NCBI GenBank assembly: GCA_010093485.1
Contig: MU001508.1
Location: forward strand, 1,068,051-1,132,050
Reading direction: 5' to 3'
From: Karstenula rhodostoma CBS 690.94
Taxonomy: Eukaryota; Ascomycota; Dothideomycetes; Pleosporales; Didymosphaeriaceae
DNA length: 64,000 nt
In this document: positions 46,184 through 57,918 of the stretch, piece after piece
Layout of the letters: every line of letters begins with the position of its first letter
How positions within the stretch are numbered: position 1 is the first letter of the stretch
Notes under the pieces: generated by a model
Told to the model about the DNA's origin: nothing
Database searches by the model: none
Seen by the model: the letters and a program-made list of their open reading frames with translations, nothing else
Translations under genes and position numbers: made by a program

Positions 46184-48012
46184 ATGCCTTTCTCTAGCCC
46201 CTTCCCGTCCTTGGATATTCCCAAATGTAATTTGCTGGAGTATTTGTTCCCAAAAGGACAGCCAGTGACGGAAACACCCATTTGGATTGACGCGGAAGAC
46301 ACGAACCACTACCTCACCCCGCGGTCGTTGTTGCAATGGTCCAAACGCCTCGCACTTGGTTTGGACCGCCTCGGTGTCAAGCCGAGAGAAGTAGTCATGA
46401 TCTTGACGCCGAACCATATCTTTGTGCCAGTCGCATACCTGGGCATTGTGGGATCGAAGAGAATATTCAGTGGCGCCAATCCCGCCTACACGATATCAGG
46501 TACGTGCATTGCCACGGTCCAAATCCACTCATTCAGCGACTAACCTGACGCAGAATTGAACCACCAAATATCCAACACCCAAGCATCGATCATCCTCGCA
46601 CATCCCTCACTCTCGAAGAACGCAGTGGCAGCCGCGCGTAAGGCCGGACTGCCGGATGGTCGCGTTTTCCTGTTTTCAGATGTACCAAACACACCCACAT
46701 CAGGCTGTCGGGACTGGAGAGAGTTCTTGCCGTCGACAGCGGAAGAAGATGCATATAATTTCCCTCAGATGTCGGAGAACGAGTCCACCACTATTACTGC
46801 AACAGTCAACTACTCTTCAGGAACCACCGGCCTGCCGAAGGGTGTCGAAGTCAGCCACCACAACCTCATTGCAAATCTAGAGCAAACAATATACATGCGA
46901 TACTTGAAGAAACCTTGGGATCATACCAACCGACCACGAGAGGTCTGGCTGGGCTTCTTACCTTTGTATCATGCTTATGGACAACTCTACGCGGTTGCAA
47001 TGACACAGAAACTCCAGATCCCATGCTACATTATGAAGCAATTCCAGTACGAGGCGTTTTTACGGACGATACAAGACCAGAAGGTCACACATCTCCAAAT
47101 CGCACCACCGATCATGGTCATGCTCAGCAAGAGGCCGGAAACAGCCAAGTACGATCTAAGCAGTGTGACAGATATTCTCTGCGGTGCAGCGCCACTGAGC
47201 AAGGAACTACAGACTGAGATCAGCAGAAAGCTAAACTGCGAGATCGTTCAAGGGTGGGGGATGACGGAGGTGACTTGCGGTGCCATTCATGTGCCTGGTG
47301 GCACCATTGACGAGTGAGTTGCACCAATATTACCCCCAGAGGCTCAGCAAGCTGACAGCATAAAGCTCCGGAAGCGTCGGTCAACTTGACCCTAATTGCG
47401 AGTGTATGCTCCTCGACGATGACGGCAAAGAGGTGGCCGATGGCCAGCCTGGTGAACTATACGTGCGCGGCCCCAATATCTGCCTGGGGTACTGGCGCAA
47501 CCCGCACGCTACAAAAGAGACGCTATCAACAGATGGCTGGCTACGATCTGGAGATGTGGCTGTCTGTAGAAAAGGTTGGTTTTGGATCGTTGATCGTAAG
47601 AAGGTACGAAGGCTCGCACTCAACAAACACAGCACTCATGCTAACTAGCTCGCGACAGGAGCTCATCAAGGTCAATGCCCTGCAAGTCGCGCCTGCAGAA
47701 CTTGAAGCAGTGTTACTGGAATTCGACCCCGTTGCAGATGCAGCCGCAGTGGGCATCACGCTGGACGGACAGGAGTGGCCACGTGCCTACATCACTTTGA
47801 AGGACGAGCACAAGGGTAAGGTCACAGAGGACGACATACACGCCTTCATGAAGGAGAAGGTCGCGAAGCACAAGCAGCTGGTTGGTGGCATACAGTTCGT
47901 CGACGAGGTGCCGAAGCTACAGTCGGGCAAGATCAAGAGGGCAGTCTTGAAGGAGTGGGCGAAGAAGGATGCGCAGAGACTGGGTGGATTGAAATCCAAG
48001 CCGAAGCTGTGA
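46184..48012 (+). CDS. 4-coumarate-CoA-ligase-like acyl-CoA synthetase
   Basis: Exons 46184-46499, 46554-47313, 47366-47603 and 47659-48012 give 555 residues. ANL-superfamily motifs are all present: NYSSGTTGLPKGVEVSHHN (phosphate loop), QGWGMTEVTCG, DGWLRSGDVA, and after the last splice VDRKKELIKVNALQVAPAELE. The catalytic Lys region PKLQSGKIKRAVLKE is intact. It should activate an aromatic or aliphatic acid to its CoA thioester with ATP. The tail SKPKL ends in PKL, a non-canonical form close to the peroxisomal signal; fungal 4CL-like enzymes are often peroxisomal. It pairs divergently with the SKL-tailed SDR. Confidence 0.93.
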
Positions 48013-48764
48013 GACGTTGTATGCAATGAATATCATCTCAGAAACCTGCCGTACACTAGAGAATATAGAATGTGCAGTGTGGAAGTCATCAATTAACTTC
48101 CGGTAAACCGATCTGGTTTGCTATTCATAAGTTTACGATGCGCAACTGGTGAAGTGTGAAGGGCCGTTCATAAGCGTGGTCTTGTGAGAGCGCGTCGCGA
48201 CTTCCACGCGTGACTCGTGTGCGCCTTCCCTTTCTATTCGAACCTCTTTCTCTTGCGACACATGGGATGCACTCCACTCTAACTCATCACCAAACTCTAC
48301 TATCCGACCACCCCCGATACACCTGGTCGTTCAGATGCTCCCTTGAATGAGGGGCGACCAATAAGCGTGGCCGAGCAATCGATTAGAATCTAGTTCATGT
48401 GGACCCCTCAACGCGGTCCGACGCCGCGTTTACTTTTCCGAACTGCCACAACAGCGAAATGATACCCCATAGTGAACGAGTAATGCACTGTGCGCCACGC
48501 GTTGCCGATGGATGTGCAGCTGTCGGCCAAAGTCCAGACTGCAAATATGGCGCCAGCATGCTCTTACCCCCGGGCTTACGGGTTACGTTAAGCAGACTTC
48601 GCACAGCGCTTCCGATAGCCTTGCATACGAGTAACCGCCCAGTCGAGTTGCCCAGCCCCGAGGAACGGTTAAAGACTCCAGAGGGAAGTCTGATCGTCAT
48701 GCGCTGGTGGACTGAGTGCTTTAGTTCGTTACTCGCCTTATAAGCCTCGTCGCTACTGTTTGTC
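48013..48764. other. Gene-free interval
   Basis: It contains the 3' flank of the ligase and the promoter of the second monooxygenase. Antisense frames (48395-48976) are chance. Confidence 0.45.
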
Positions 48765-50805
48765 ATGCTCAAACGACTGTCCACCTTCATCCGACTGACC
48801 CCTTCTCGTGATAAGGGTGAGAAGAACGAGAAGCGCGAACAGCAGACAAGCGCTCCTGCTGCCTCCTCCACCGACACCCCCACTATCTCTTCCAACGCGC
48901 CCTCTAAGTCAGAGCCCGCAATGGCACCCTCGGAACTGCTCACGCCCCTCAACGGCGTGAATGGTATCGCGAACATGTACGACTACCCCCCTGCGAATCC
49001 AGAGGGTGAATACAGAGTCCTGCAGCAGTACCACTCTAAGCCTAGCAAGCTGCGAGTGGCATGCGTGGGTGCTGGTGCTTCCGGCCTCTGCCTGGCATAC
49101 AAGATGGAAAGGATGTTGGTCCCCGGATCATGGGAATTGAAGCTCTACGAGAAGAACCCAATGTTCGGCGGAACTTGGTACGAGAACACATACCCTGGCG
49201 TGGCGTGCGATATCCCTTCGCACGACTACAACTTCACCTGGGACCCTAAACCAGACTGGTCGCAGTTCTTTGCGTCGGGCTCGGAGATTCAAGGGTACTT
49301 CGAGGGTTTCGCAGAGAGACATGGTACGTCGATGGCGTTCGGCTACTATGAACAAGGGCTAATGCGCGACCAGGAAGCAAGAAGTACATGCAGTTGAACA
49401 GCAAAATCGTCGAGGCGATATGGGACCCATCCGAGGGCATCTACAATTTGACGATTGAGAACCCACAGACTAAGGAGCAGCGGAAGGATTGGTCCCATGT
49501 GTTGGTTAACGGCAGTGGTATGTGTACTCCTCCTACCTAGATCAAACGTATACTGACCATGAGACGAAAGGCATCCTGAATAATTGGAAGTGGCCGGATA
49601 TTGAGGGTCTTCATGACTTCAAGGGGCCGATCCTCCACTCCGCAAACTGGGACCACAGCGTCGACTTCAAGGACAAGTCAACTGCTATCATTGGTGTCGG
49701 GTCCACCAGTGTACAAATCACGCCAGCGCTCCAGAAAATCTGCAAGGACGTCAAGGTCTTCATGCGCAGTCCGACCTGGATCTCCCCACCGTTCGGTGCT
49801 GGTGCTCTCACCAGCGATCTGCAGAAGGGCCAGGATGTCGACCCCGGTCAGCGCCAGTACAACTTTACCGAAGCAGACAAGAAGAAGTTCCGCGAAGATC
49901 CGGAATACCATCTTGATTTCCGGAAGCGCATCGAGGCAGAGATCAACAGTTTGTTCGGAATGTACATCCAAGAATCCGAGCTGTCTACCACGATGAGGGA
50001 CGTTATCACAAAGGAGATGCACCGGCGCATGGGCGACGGCCACGAAGAGCTGAAGAAGTTCATAACTCCTACATTTGCTCCCGGCTGTCGGAGAATCTCC
50101 CCTGGAGATGGGTTCCTCGAGGCATTGGTCCAAGACAATGTAACCCCGGTATTTGAGGGCATCAAGCGTGTGGTGCCTGAAGGTATTGAAACTGCGGATG
50201 GCACTGTACACAAGGTTGAGAGAATAGTCTGCGCCACGGGCTTCCAGGTCGCTTTCCAGCCTGCTTTCAAAGTCGTGAACGGAGAAGGCAAATCGATCAA
50301 AGAGGACTGGACCAAGGGCCCGAACCTGTACTTTGGCGTTAGCGCCCCTCGATTCCCCAACTACTACACTATCGTTGGTCCAGGTGCCACTTGGTCTAGC
50401 GGCACCCTACTTCCGTCGATCGAGACCACCATCGAATACTCGATCAAGTGCATGCGCAAGATGCAGCACGAGGGCATCAAGGCAATGGCTGTCAAACAGG
50501 ATGCGCTAGATGCCATATATGCCCACTTTGACGAGTTTCACAGCAACACCGTATGGCAAGAAGAATGCCGCAGTTGGTTCAAAGACGGCGAGGTCAAGAA
50601 GAGAATCTACCTCTGGCCAGGTGCCACGATCCACTTCCTCAAGACAATCAAAGACCCGCGATGGGAGGACTACGACTACACGTATCGCTACAAGAACCGG
50701 TTCGCTTTCTTGGGCAACGGAGACGTCAAGGCGACGGCCGAGAAGGACATCCAAGGGCTGAGCGTCTACATCAGAAACTCGGATCATGAGTGGAGCGTCG
50801 CCTAA
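48765..50805 (+). CDS. Baeyer-Villiger-type flavin monooxygenase 2
   Basis: Exons 48765-49323, 49374-49517 and 49571-50805 give 645 residues. The N-terminus has about 90 low-complexity residues (Ser/Thr/Pro/Lys); the ATG at 48921 could shorten it. FAD motif ACVGAGASGLCLAYKM; GGTWYENTYPGVACDIPSHD; fingerprint FKGPILHSANWD; NADPH motif IIGVGSTSVQ; the ATG motif ERIVCATGFQ. The residues needed for Baeyer-Villiger oxidation are all visible. It would convert a ketone to an ester or lactone. The C-terminus (NSDHEWSVA) has no peroxisomal signal. It follows the acyl-CoA ligase on the same strand, and the Zn2Cys6 regulator comes next. Confidence 0.92.
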
Positions 50806-52271
50806 CCGTCTCGCCTCGATACGCGCAAATCGTTATTTTATTACTATTTAGGCATACCGGTGTTCCACCGAGGCGTCATTGCGGGTCTTCGGCCGTCTGC
50901 TGCCTGCTTTTAGCTCCGCTTCCCCGCATTGTCCAGGGATTGCCACCCTTTGCTAGAGAATCGCTGTCCATATCCTCCTTTAGATTCTCCGCCCGGCACA
51001 GGTTTCGATGCTTGTTCTTAGCATCATCATGTTTTACTCGATGGCATCTCCTTCTTCAAGTAGTATATCATGAAGTAGCGTTTCCCCTCAATACTCCCAA
51101 TACGACCAGCCCAAGCATCATCTTCCTAACAGCAGTGGCGGCGGTAAATGCCGCATATGCGAGATAGCAAAGTGCTGAATCACTGACAAGCTCGAGGCGT
51201 TCTTGGGCCCAAACTGGTTTTCCTCCGAACCGAAACTCCGCGCGGTACAAAGAGACGACGAATCACTGCGCGCCCTCGTGCGTACATGTCAGCACGCGCC
51301 CCGTGGAGATCCCCGCAACATGACTTAGGACGCTCCTCGGATGCGTTCAGCTCCCCCCTCCGCGCGACTCGTGCTTGCATCCTTTGGCCGTCTGGCTTTC
51401 TAACTTCCCACCCACCCAGACCCATGGGCTTTTTCCCTGACTGCCGTTGATTGGACTGGCTACGCTTTCCTGGCTTCAAAACTCACGGGACCTGTGACTT
51501 GTCCGCGCCCTCGCTCCCTGTGACCTTGTTGGGGACGCGCGCACCGGCCCTGCAGCAGAGGCCGCGGCGGACGGGAGGTGATTCGTTTGTTAGGATGCAA
51601 CCCCCTCTGTTCGGCTCGAGGGAAGTTTCTTGTGTTCATGGGGGAGCCTGTCCCGTTGTGGCGGCTTGGGGGTTGGGTGGTGGGTTTGGGTACCGAGCAT
51701 CCGGCTCAGGCCGAATGACATACACCCTGCCTGGAGGAAGTACGTGTGTTTAGCACGTTTGGGTCTTGTCTTGTAAAAGACCGCGAGAAGGTCTGATACC
51801 ACCCAGGTGTGCTAGGTATCTGTACTTATCGGGAGGGCGTTCACCCAGGACGCTCCGGAGACGGGTGCGCCCCTCTTTGTATGGGGCAATCTGCTTGTAA
51901 AAGGCTACTCGAGGGCTTTGCAAACCTAGTCTCCCGAACCTGCTAGGTGACCGTACACCACTTTTGATCGTCGCGTGGGCCAAAGACAGGCACACCCTCG
52001 ATTAGGAACGCCATTGTGGCCCATGTGGATGTGGAGCCCCGCGTTGACCATGGGTGGGCGCCCCATTACCAGCGTTTTGCTAGCCCGGCGAAGCGCTACA
52101 AGCTAGGGCTAGGGGCCCAAGTCGAATTGATAGTTTAACTCCATGTTTTGCCCTCCCGTTCATGCTTCCCCGGATTCCCCGCATTTTCTTCACCCTTCTT
52201 AACGTTGACCGCATCGTCGGTGCTTTCTAATCTACACGATACCCAGAGCAACGACGGCTATAACAGAGACC
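50806..52271. other. Gene-free interval, about 1.5 kb, with a diverged repeat
   Basis: No gene found. Two related segments near 51770-51830 and 51893-51957 share CTTGTAAAAG and GCTAGGTxxCxGTAC anchors in the same order, about 125 bp apart, as in an old tandem repeat or element relic. Confidence 0.4.
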
Positions 52272-55122
52272 ATGACCACGGAAGTAAATACGAACATGAC
52301 TGGACAGCAATCGGAGAAGCGGGACTCCAAAGCAGAGGGGGAGTCTGTCAATGGTCAAAGTCAGGACGGTTCACAGCAGGCGTCAAAGCCGCAGAAATCT
52401 CGACACAGGGCTTCAGTTGCTTGTGCTTCGTGCCGAGATCGGCGGATTCGGGTACGCTCGGCCGAGTCTAATCAGGTATTGCTACTGATCCGTAACAGTG
52501 CGTCGTACCTCCGGGCGAGAAGGAGTGCACACAATGCAAGCGATCAGGTGTGGAATGCGTAATCAAGAACGATGATGAGCGGAGACGGTACGTTTACGCC
52601 AGTCTGATGGATTATATTAGCTAACATACTGCAGACCAATTTCTAGAGCATACATGTGCAGCCTAACCGATCGGGTAGCGTTGCTCGAAACTCTGTTGCA
52701 AGAACAGGGTGTCGAAGCACCACCGGCACACCACCCACCAAAGACCCGTCACACCCCACTAGAGGGTGAAGCTTCGAGCGATCGGAAATCAGACGGACAG
52801 CAGAACCAGCACGATCAATCAAGTCCAGGGAGCCAGCAGAGTCCACCAGAGTACGCGGAGATTGAGCACATCGAACCAGACCACCTCAGTCCATACGGAG
52901 AGGCTGACAGCGCTGGCTCGCCTTCTATGCTTCCGCCGCCGAAGAAAGACGGCATGGTCAGCAGGCTGTTGTCTACACGCGGACATCTCAGCTTCGATCA
53001 ACTCAGCGGCCGACTACGCTACTTCGGACCCACAACAAACTGCCACGTGCACTCCGAGCACGGCAACCCAATGGATTCCGAGCAGCAACTTTCCGAGCAG
53101 GCACGCCGAGCGGAAAAGATCATCAGGTCACTGCCAATGGAGACGTACGACTATCTCATGGAGATGTTCTGGACGTGCTACAACACCGTGATCCATGTGC
53201 TGCACCAAGAGGCGTTCGAGCAAGACCGAGAAGCTGGCCGGACGCAGTTCTATTCGGGCTTCTTGCATGTGTGCGTGTTGGCGATCGGGTTCAGACACGC
53301 GGATAAAGAGCGCCCTGACATCAAGAAGATTTCGCTCCCGCAGATGGAGAGTACACTGCATAGGGAAGCGAAATATATGCTTGATCATGAGCTAGAAAGG
53401 CCCGGTGGCATTCCGACGGTGGTTGCCATGCTTCTGCTAGGCGATCTTGAGTGCGGAGGTGAGTCAATTAGAACTTGAAATCGATGGTTCGTACGCTGAC
53501 GGGAGACAGTGGGTCGTGATAACCTGGGCTGGCTTTACTCCGGCCTGGCTGTGCGACTTGCTTTTGACATCGGACTGCATTTGGACTCGCGATTGTCCGG
53601 TCTTCCACAGCGAGAGGTGGAGATTCGACAGATGACTCTGTGGGCGTGCGTCATGTACGACAAGTAAGCAGTTCGACCTCCTGCATTAACATAGACTCAC
53701 AAAAACAGATACTGGGCGTTATTCCTCGGCCGGCCAACCGGAATGAAGAGCTCTGACCTTGAAATATACAGCCTTTCTAAGCAATTCGAACGCTTGGGGA
53801 CTTGCAAACCAGTCGGTCCGGAGAAGAGCTTGGAGACCCAGATATACGAAGCACTCATAGATCTCATGGAGCTCGCGGGCAAGATAACGGAGAACATGGA
53901 TCCGCTGAAACAAAATTCAGAGCCGATTGTCGACCGCAACCAGTATCTGCGCATGGCGGCATTGGACCGAGAGTTCAGCACGTGGTATGCTAGACTCCCG
54001 GAGCAGCTTCGCTGGACCTCAGCGAATATTGCGACAGCGCCGTTTTCCTTCTTCCTGCTGCATCAGCAGTATCACAGCTCACTCATCTTACTCCATCGAC
54101 CATTCGCTCTGTATGATGACCAGAGTAATCAGGGGTACGAGGGGAGCGGTCCAGATGATCACTTCTCTGCGTTGTCGAGGACCGTCTGCACGAAGCACGC
54201 AATCCGAGTAGCTAGAATTTTCTGGCAGCACCGTCAACGCTTCGATACCAAGCAGATCTTCGTCACGGGTCTGCAACACGCCGTAAGCAAAACGAGTTCA
54301 AATTACCGACTCAGCAACTGACCACCCCAGGGAACCGCCGCCACAGCTCTCGTCGCCGCTCTGGCCTTCATCAAAGACCCAAACGACCGCAACAACAACA
54401 TGCAGTACCTAGAATGTCTCTCCGCCGCCCTCAACGACATGGCAGTGACGTACCAACCGGCCGAACGCATGGCCGTCGTCCTGCGCGCAGTGATGATCGA
54501 GCTCCGCGGCGGCCCCGTAACCAACGACTTCCTCCTGTACAAGCCCAAATCCGCGCTGGTCCCCGCGCGCCGCGGCTCCACCAACGACGCCGCAGACGTC
54601 CCCCTGTACAAGAAGCGCCAGACGAGCCGCCCGCGCGCTGGCACCGCCTCCAGCAGGAAACGCACCATGAGCATGGCCTCCACCGCCACCACCATCGACC
54701 TCACCATCAAACCCCCCGGCCCGCATCGCTGGGATGCAGACTCCGAGCGCTCGGATGGCTACATCATGGTTACGCCGCGCTCGGAGATATCCTCGTGGCC
54801 GCCCTTGTCGGAGAACGCTGCGGACTTGTCGCACTCCATGGCTGCCGCGTCGTCGGCTGGTCCGCGGAACGCGTGGATGGGCGCTGAGCTGGATACCTCG
54901 GATGCGATAAACAGCCTTGTCAACGTGCATTTTCCCGAGATGACGGCGCTGTCGGACGGCGGGGATACGTCGCATCTTGACTTCCTGAGCCTGGGCGATG
55001 GCGGCAGCGACTTTGGGCGCGAGTGGGGAGCTGGGAACGGGGTTGGTGTGGGGAGCGATTTGGATGGGTTTCCGCCGCAGCAGGGGGCGTATGGGATGGG
55101 GTTTGGGAGTTTGCTGAATTGA
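52272..55122 (+). CDS. Zn2Cys6 transcription factor
   Basis: Exons 52272-52451, 52499-52587, 52635-53458, 53510-53663, 53709-54282 and 54331-55122 give 870 residues. The binuclear cluster is CASCRDRRIRCVVPPGEKEC followed by TQCKRSGVEC, a CX2CX6CX8CX2CX6C pattern assembled across the first intron. A linker and short coiled coil follow (SLTDRVALLETLLQEQG). The middle homology region (fungal_trans) spans roughly 270-560, with GLAVRLAFDIGLHLDSRLSG as its signature. The C-terminal third is low-complexity and acidic, suggesting an activation domain. It lies between the second monooxygenase and the PRISE reductase and is a good candidate for their regulator. Confidence 0.93.
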
Positions 55123-55453
55123 GGCGTTGGTGCTGGGGTGGGACGGGACTTTTGCTGAGCGTTGTAGTTTTGTTTGCATCCATTTCTTCACGAACATGTG
55201 CACGCCCTGTTGAATATCGTCGCCGCGCTGAGAAGATACCATCTTGACTTTATGCTGTACCTGTTTTGCTAGGACTGTCACCTCAGGGGCGGGTGCAAAG
55301 TCAGTGTAGGTTAGTTAATACAGGGTACTATATGTCCCAGCCAAGCAAAGAAACAACTCTTTCCTTCAGCAAGAAAGCCACATCCACTTCCACTTCGTAC
55401 CCTGCTCAGTAAAGACAACGACGGCAATCCATCGCAGCGACTTCTCCCCTAAC
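55123..55453. other. Convergent 3' flanks
   Basis: This interval lies between the stops of the regulator and the PRISE reductase. No feature seen. Confidence 0.45.
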
Positions 55454-56762
55454 CTACGGAATAATCCCCGCCCCCCTCATCCTATCAAACACCACCCCCC
55501 ACGCCCCCAACGTATCCCTCTCCTCCCCAAACCCCGTCCCATACACCTTCCCCATATCAAACTGCCTATCAAAATCAAACTGCGTCATCAAAAAATACTC
55601 AAACCCCTCAAACGTCCGCCCGCTATCCGCATGGCCCCTCTGCAGCCCCTTCTCCGCCTCCACCCGCCTCCACGTCTCCATATTCTCTTTAATAAACTTC
55701 CTCATCTCGGGGGGATTAGCGGACGGCCCCGTTCCCGTTAGTCCGAAGTAGGCGCACAGCACGGGCCACTTTTTGGACCACGAGGAGGGGCGTTGGGAGT
55801 CGGCAACGTTGTAGCCGGTGCCGTTTTCGATGCGGTCGGCGTGCAGGGAGAGGTGGAGGGTTTGGCGCGCGATCATGTCCGAGGAGCTGTCGTTGCTGAG
55901 GGCGGTCCAGGAGGCGGGGGTCCCGGGGAAGGGGGCCGGGGCGTGGGCGCCGTGGACTTCGCGCCAGAGGGTGAGGTAGATGGCTATTACGGTGCCTGTG
56001 TTTGAGCGGTTAGCGTCGTGGAACTGGGTTGGTTATATCTGGCCCACGTGGGCGCGGGCGTGTATGCGTACCTAGTGAGTAGAAATTCTGGTTCGGGACG
56101 AAGCCGATGATGATGTCCGGGCGCGTGTCGATCCACTTCCAGGGCTTGTCTTTTGCGTAGGCGGCGATCCAGTCGAGTTGGGGGTGGTAGAAGAGCGTGT
56201 CGTGGTAGGGTTGTTTGAGGCGCGGTTGGGATTCTTTGTGTGGGACGTGGAGGTAGTCTGTGGGGTGGTTTTCGAGGAGGTGGCAGCCGTCTATGGCGGA
56301 GTCAGATATCAGCATCGGAGGGTTGTAGTTATACGATACAAGAAAGTACTCACACATCTTTGCCCCGGTCTGCAAGACCAGGAACTCCAAATTCGGACTC
56401 AGATGGTCCATGGCGAGCGTGCTTCGCTTGAACATGGCGACTGCGTCTTCCAATTCCTTCTGCATGTCGGTGTTCGCTTTGTAGGCAAGGTAGTAGACGT
56501 GTGTGACCTCGGAGACATGGGGGATTTTTGTCTCAAGAGTGCTTTCGAGCTCTTCCTGGCTGCCCTCTAGCAGGTCGATGCCAGACACGATGTTCAATCT
56601 CGAATCGTTGGGCCATTGCGATTGCTCCTGAGACAACGGACGGTTCGTGAGCGCGTGCACGCGCTTCCAGATGTTAGGTTTGGGGTAGTCATTCAAGATC
56701 TCATTGACGAAGGACCAGCCGGTGACACCAGAGGCGCCGAAAATAAGGGCAGATTTCGACAT
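55454..56762 (-). CDS. PRISE-type SDR (progesterone 5-beta-reductase / iridoid synthase-like)
   Basis: Exons 56762-56354, 56290-56072 and 55995-55454 give 389 residues. The atypical glycine motif IFGASGVTGWSFV, the VYYLAYKANTDMQKELEDAV stretch, LVLQTGAKMYG (created by the first splice) and RPDIIIGFVPNQNFYSLGTV (created by the second) are the pattern of the PRISE subfamily, which reduces enones with NADPH. Fungal members are usually of unknown substrate; several sit near secondary-metabolite or catabolic genes. Here its neighbours are a Zn2Cys6 regulator and a Baeyer-Villiger monooxygenase, so saturating an enone before or after oxygen insertion is a reasonable idea. No targeting signal. Confidence 0.9.
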
Positions 56763-57465
56763 CGTTGGACCGAGTGAACGATGCTATGGAGTTGGTTCAA
56801 TCGACAGCGATAGCGGACGTGAAAACAATCGCAGTGCTGTAGCACCGTGCTGTATTGTTTACTCGTCATCCCTTCTCCCCGCTACCTCGACCCAGTTCGT
56901 TACCCCGCGGGAGCGGCTGCAGCTGCATAACCTTCTCCATGGCCCCGCTACGCCACCCCCGTGAATAGATCGGCGCTACAAGGGTATTTTTAGCGCAAGC
57001 CATCTGCATGCATCTTCCAGGGTCATGGGGGCTTTCAATGAACGATGACTCGACGTTGCGCGCGTGAATAACGGCCGGGAAACGATATCCGAGGTGGTTC
57101 TTGAACCTCCGGCGGGGTGAAGTGGCAGAGTATGAGGTCACCACCTCTGGGGCGAGTCGTGCAACGTTCACCCCGCACTTGGGCTGAGTCGCGTTGAGTG
57201 AGGCTGGGTGTACTCAAGACGTTTTGGAATGCATGGTCGGAACAGGATCTGAGCAGCGGGATATGACTCAAGGACGGTTGCTATGTGTAAAAACAAGTAA
57301 TCATGGCTCACCTAGTATATCTTGGGTCAGTGGTCCAGTAAAGCATTCCGTGTGCGGGTGGAGAAAATCGACATATTATGTCCACTTAAGGTCGGAATCA
57401 TTTACCAACAACACAAGATACGGGACAAGTGAAAGCGTACAAATATAAATCAGACTGTTGTTTTT
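56763..57465. other. Gene-free interval
   Basis: Promoter of the PRISE gene, then sequence without recognisable genes. It becomes AT-richer towards 57400. Confidence 0.45.
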
Positions 57466-57819
57466 TCAAGCTAAGCTATCACGTATCCACAAATTATCCT
57501 CTCGCTGATGATACACGTTTTTGTCATTATTGATATCTTTCTCCAAAAAGGCCTCCGTCTTGTTAGTAATCTTCGGCCCCAGATCCTCGCAGTAGAAACA
57601 ACACAGCAGTCCCAGAATACCAAAGCTCAAGCCACTTAGCGCCACTATCTTCACCCCATGCGCGTAGCTCTACTGGAAAGCTAGATCTGCCGCTGCGAGT
57701 GCGTCTGAGTTGGTGCCTGGTACGGCTGCTATTGCTGTGGCCCCGAGCAGGAACGCAGCGAGCAACTTCTATGCGTTTTCAGCAGTCATGCCTGCGGAGA
57801 TTCCTGCTGCTGGGAGTTC
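57466..57819 (-). pseudogene. Remnant of a TRI12-type MFS transporter (C-terminus only)
   Basis: On the minus strand one frame from 57819 reads like the last 100-120 residues of a TRI12-family transporter: ELPAAGISAGMTAENA, KLLAAFLLGATAIAAVPGTN, SYAHGVKIVALSGLSFGILG, CEDLGPKITNKTEAFLEKD and NNDKNVYH. It is interrupted by two in-frame TAG codons, at 57769-57771 and 57670-57672. No N-terminal two-thirds of a transporter is found upstream. The gene is therefore dead and truncated. The first stop replaces what is usually a Gln and could derive from CAG by one C-to-T change. Confidence 0.75.
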
Positions 57820-57918
57820 AGGTGACAATCAGTGTCTTCTTCCAGTGCTTAATAACGCCACCGAATGCAATCAATAGGCAAGCCCCGACTACTACCAAGC
57901 CGACGTTCGGAGCGAGAG

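Noticed and set aside
16677..50805. Secondary-metabolite biosynthetic cluster
   Set aside because: Tailoring-type enzymes, a TRI12 transporter and a Zn2Cys6 regulator are present, but there is no PKS, NRPS, terpene synthase, prenyltransferase or RiPP-like precursor, so a degradative set is more likely.
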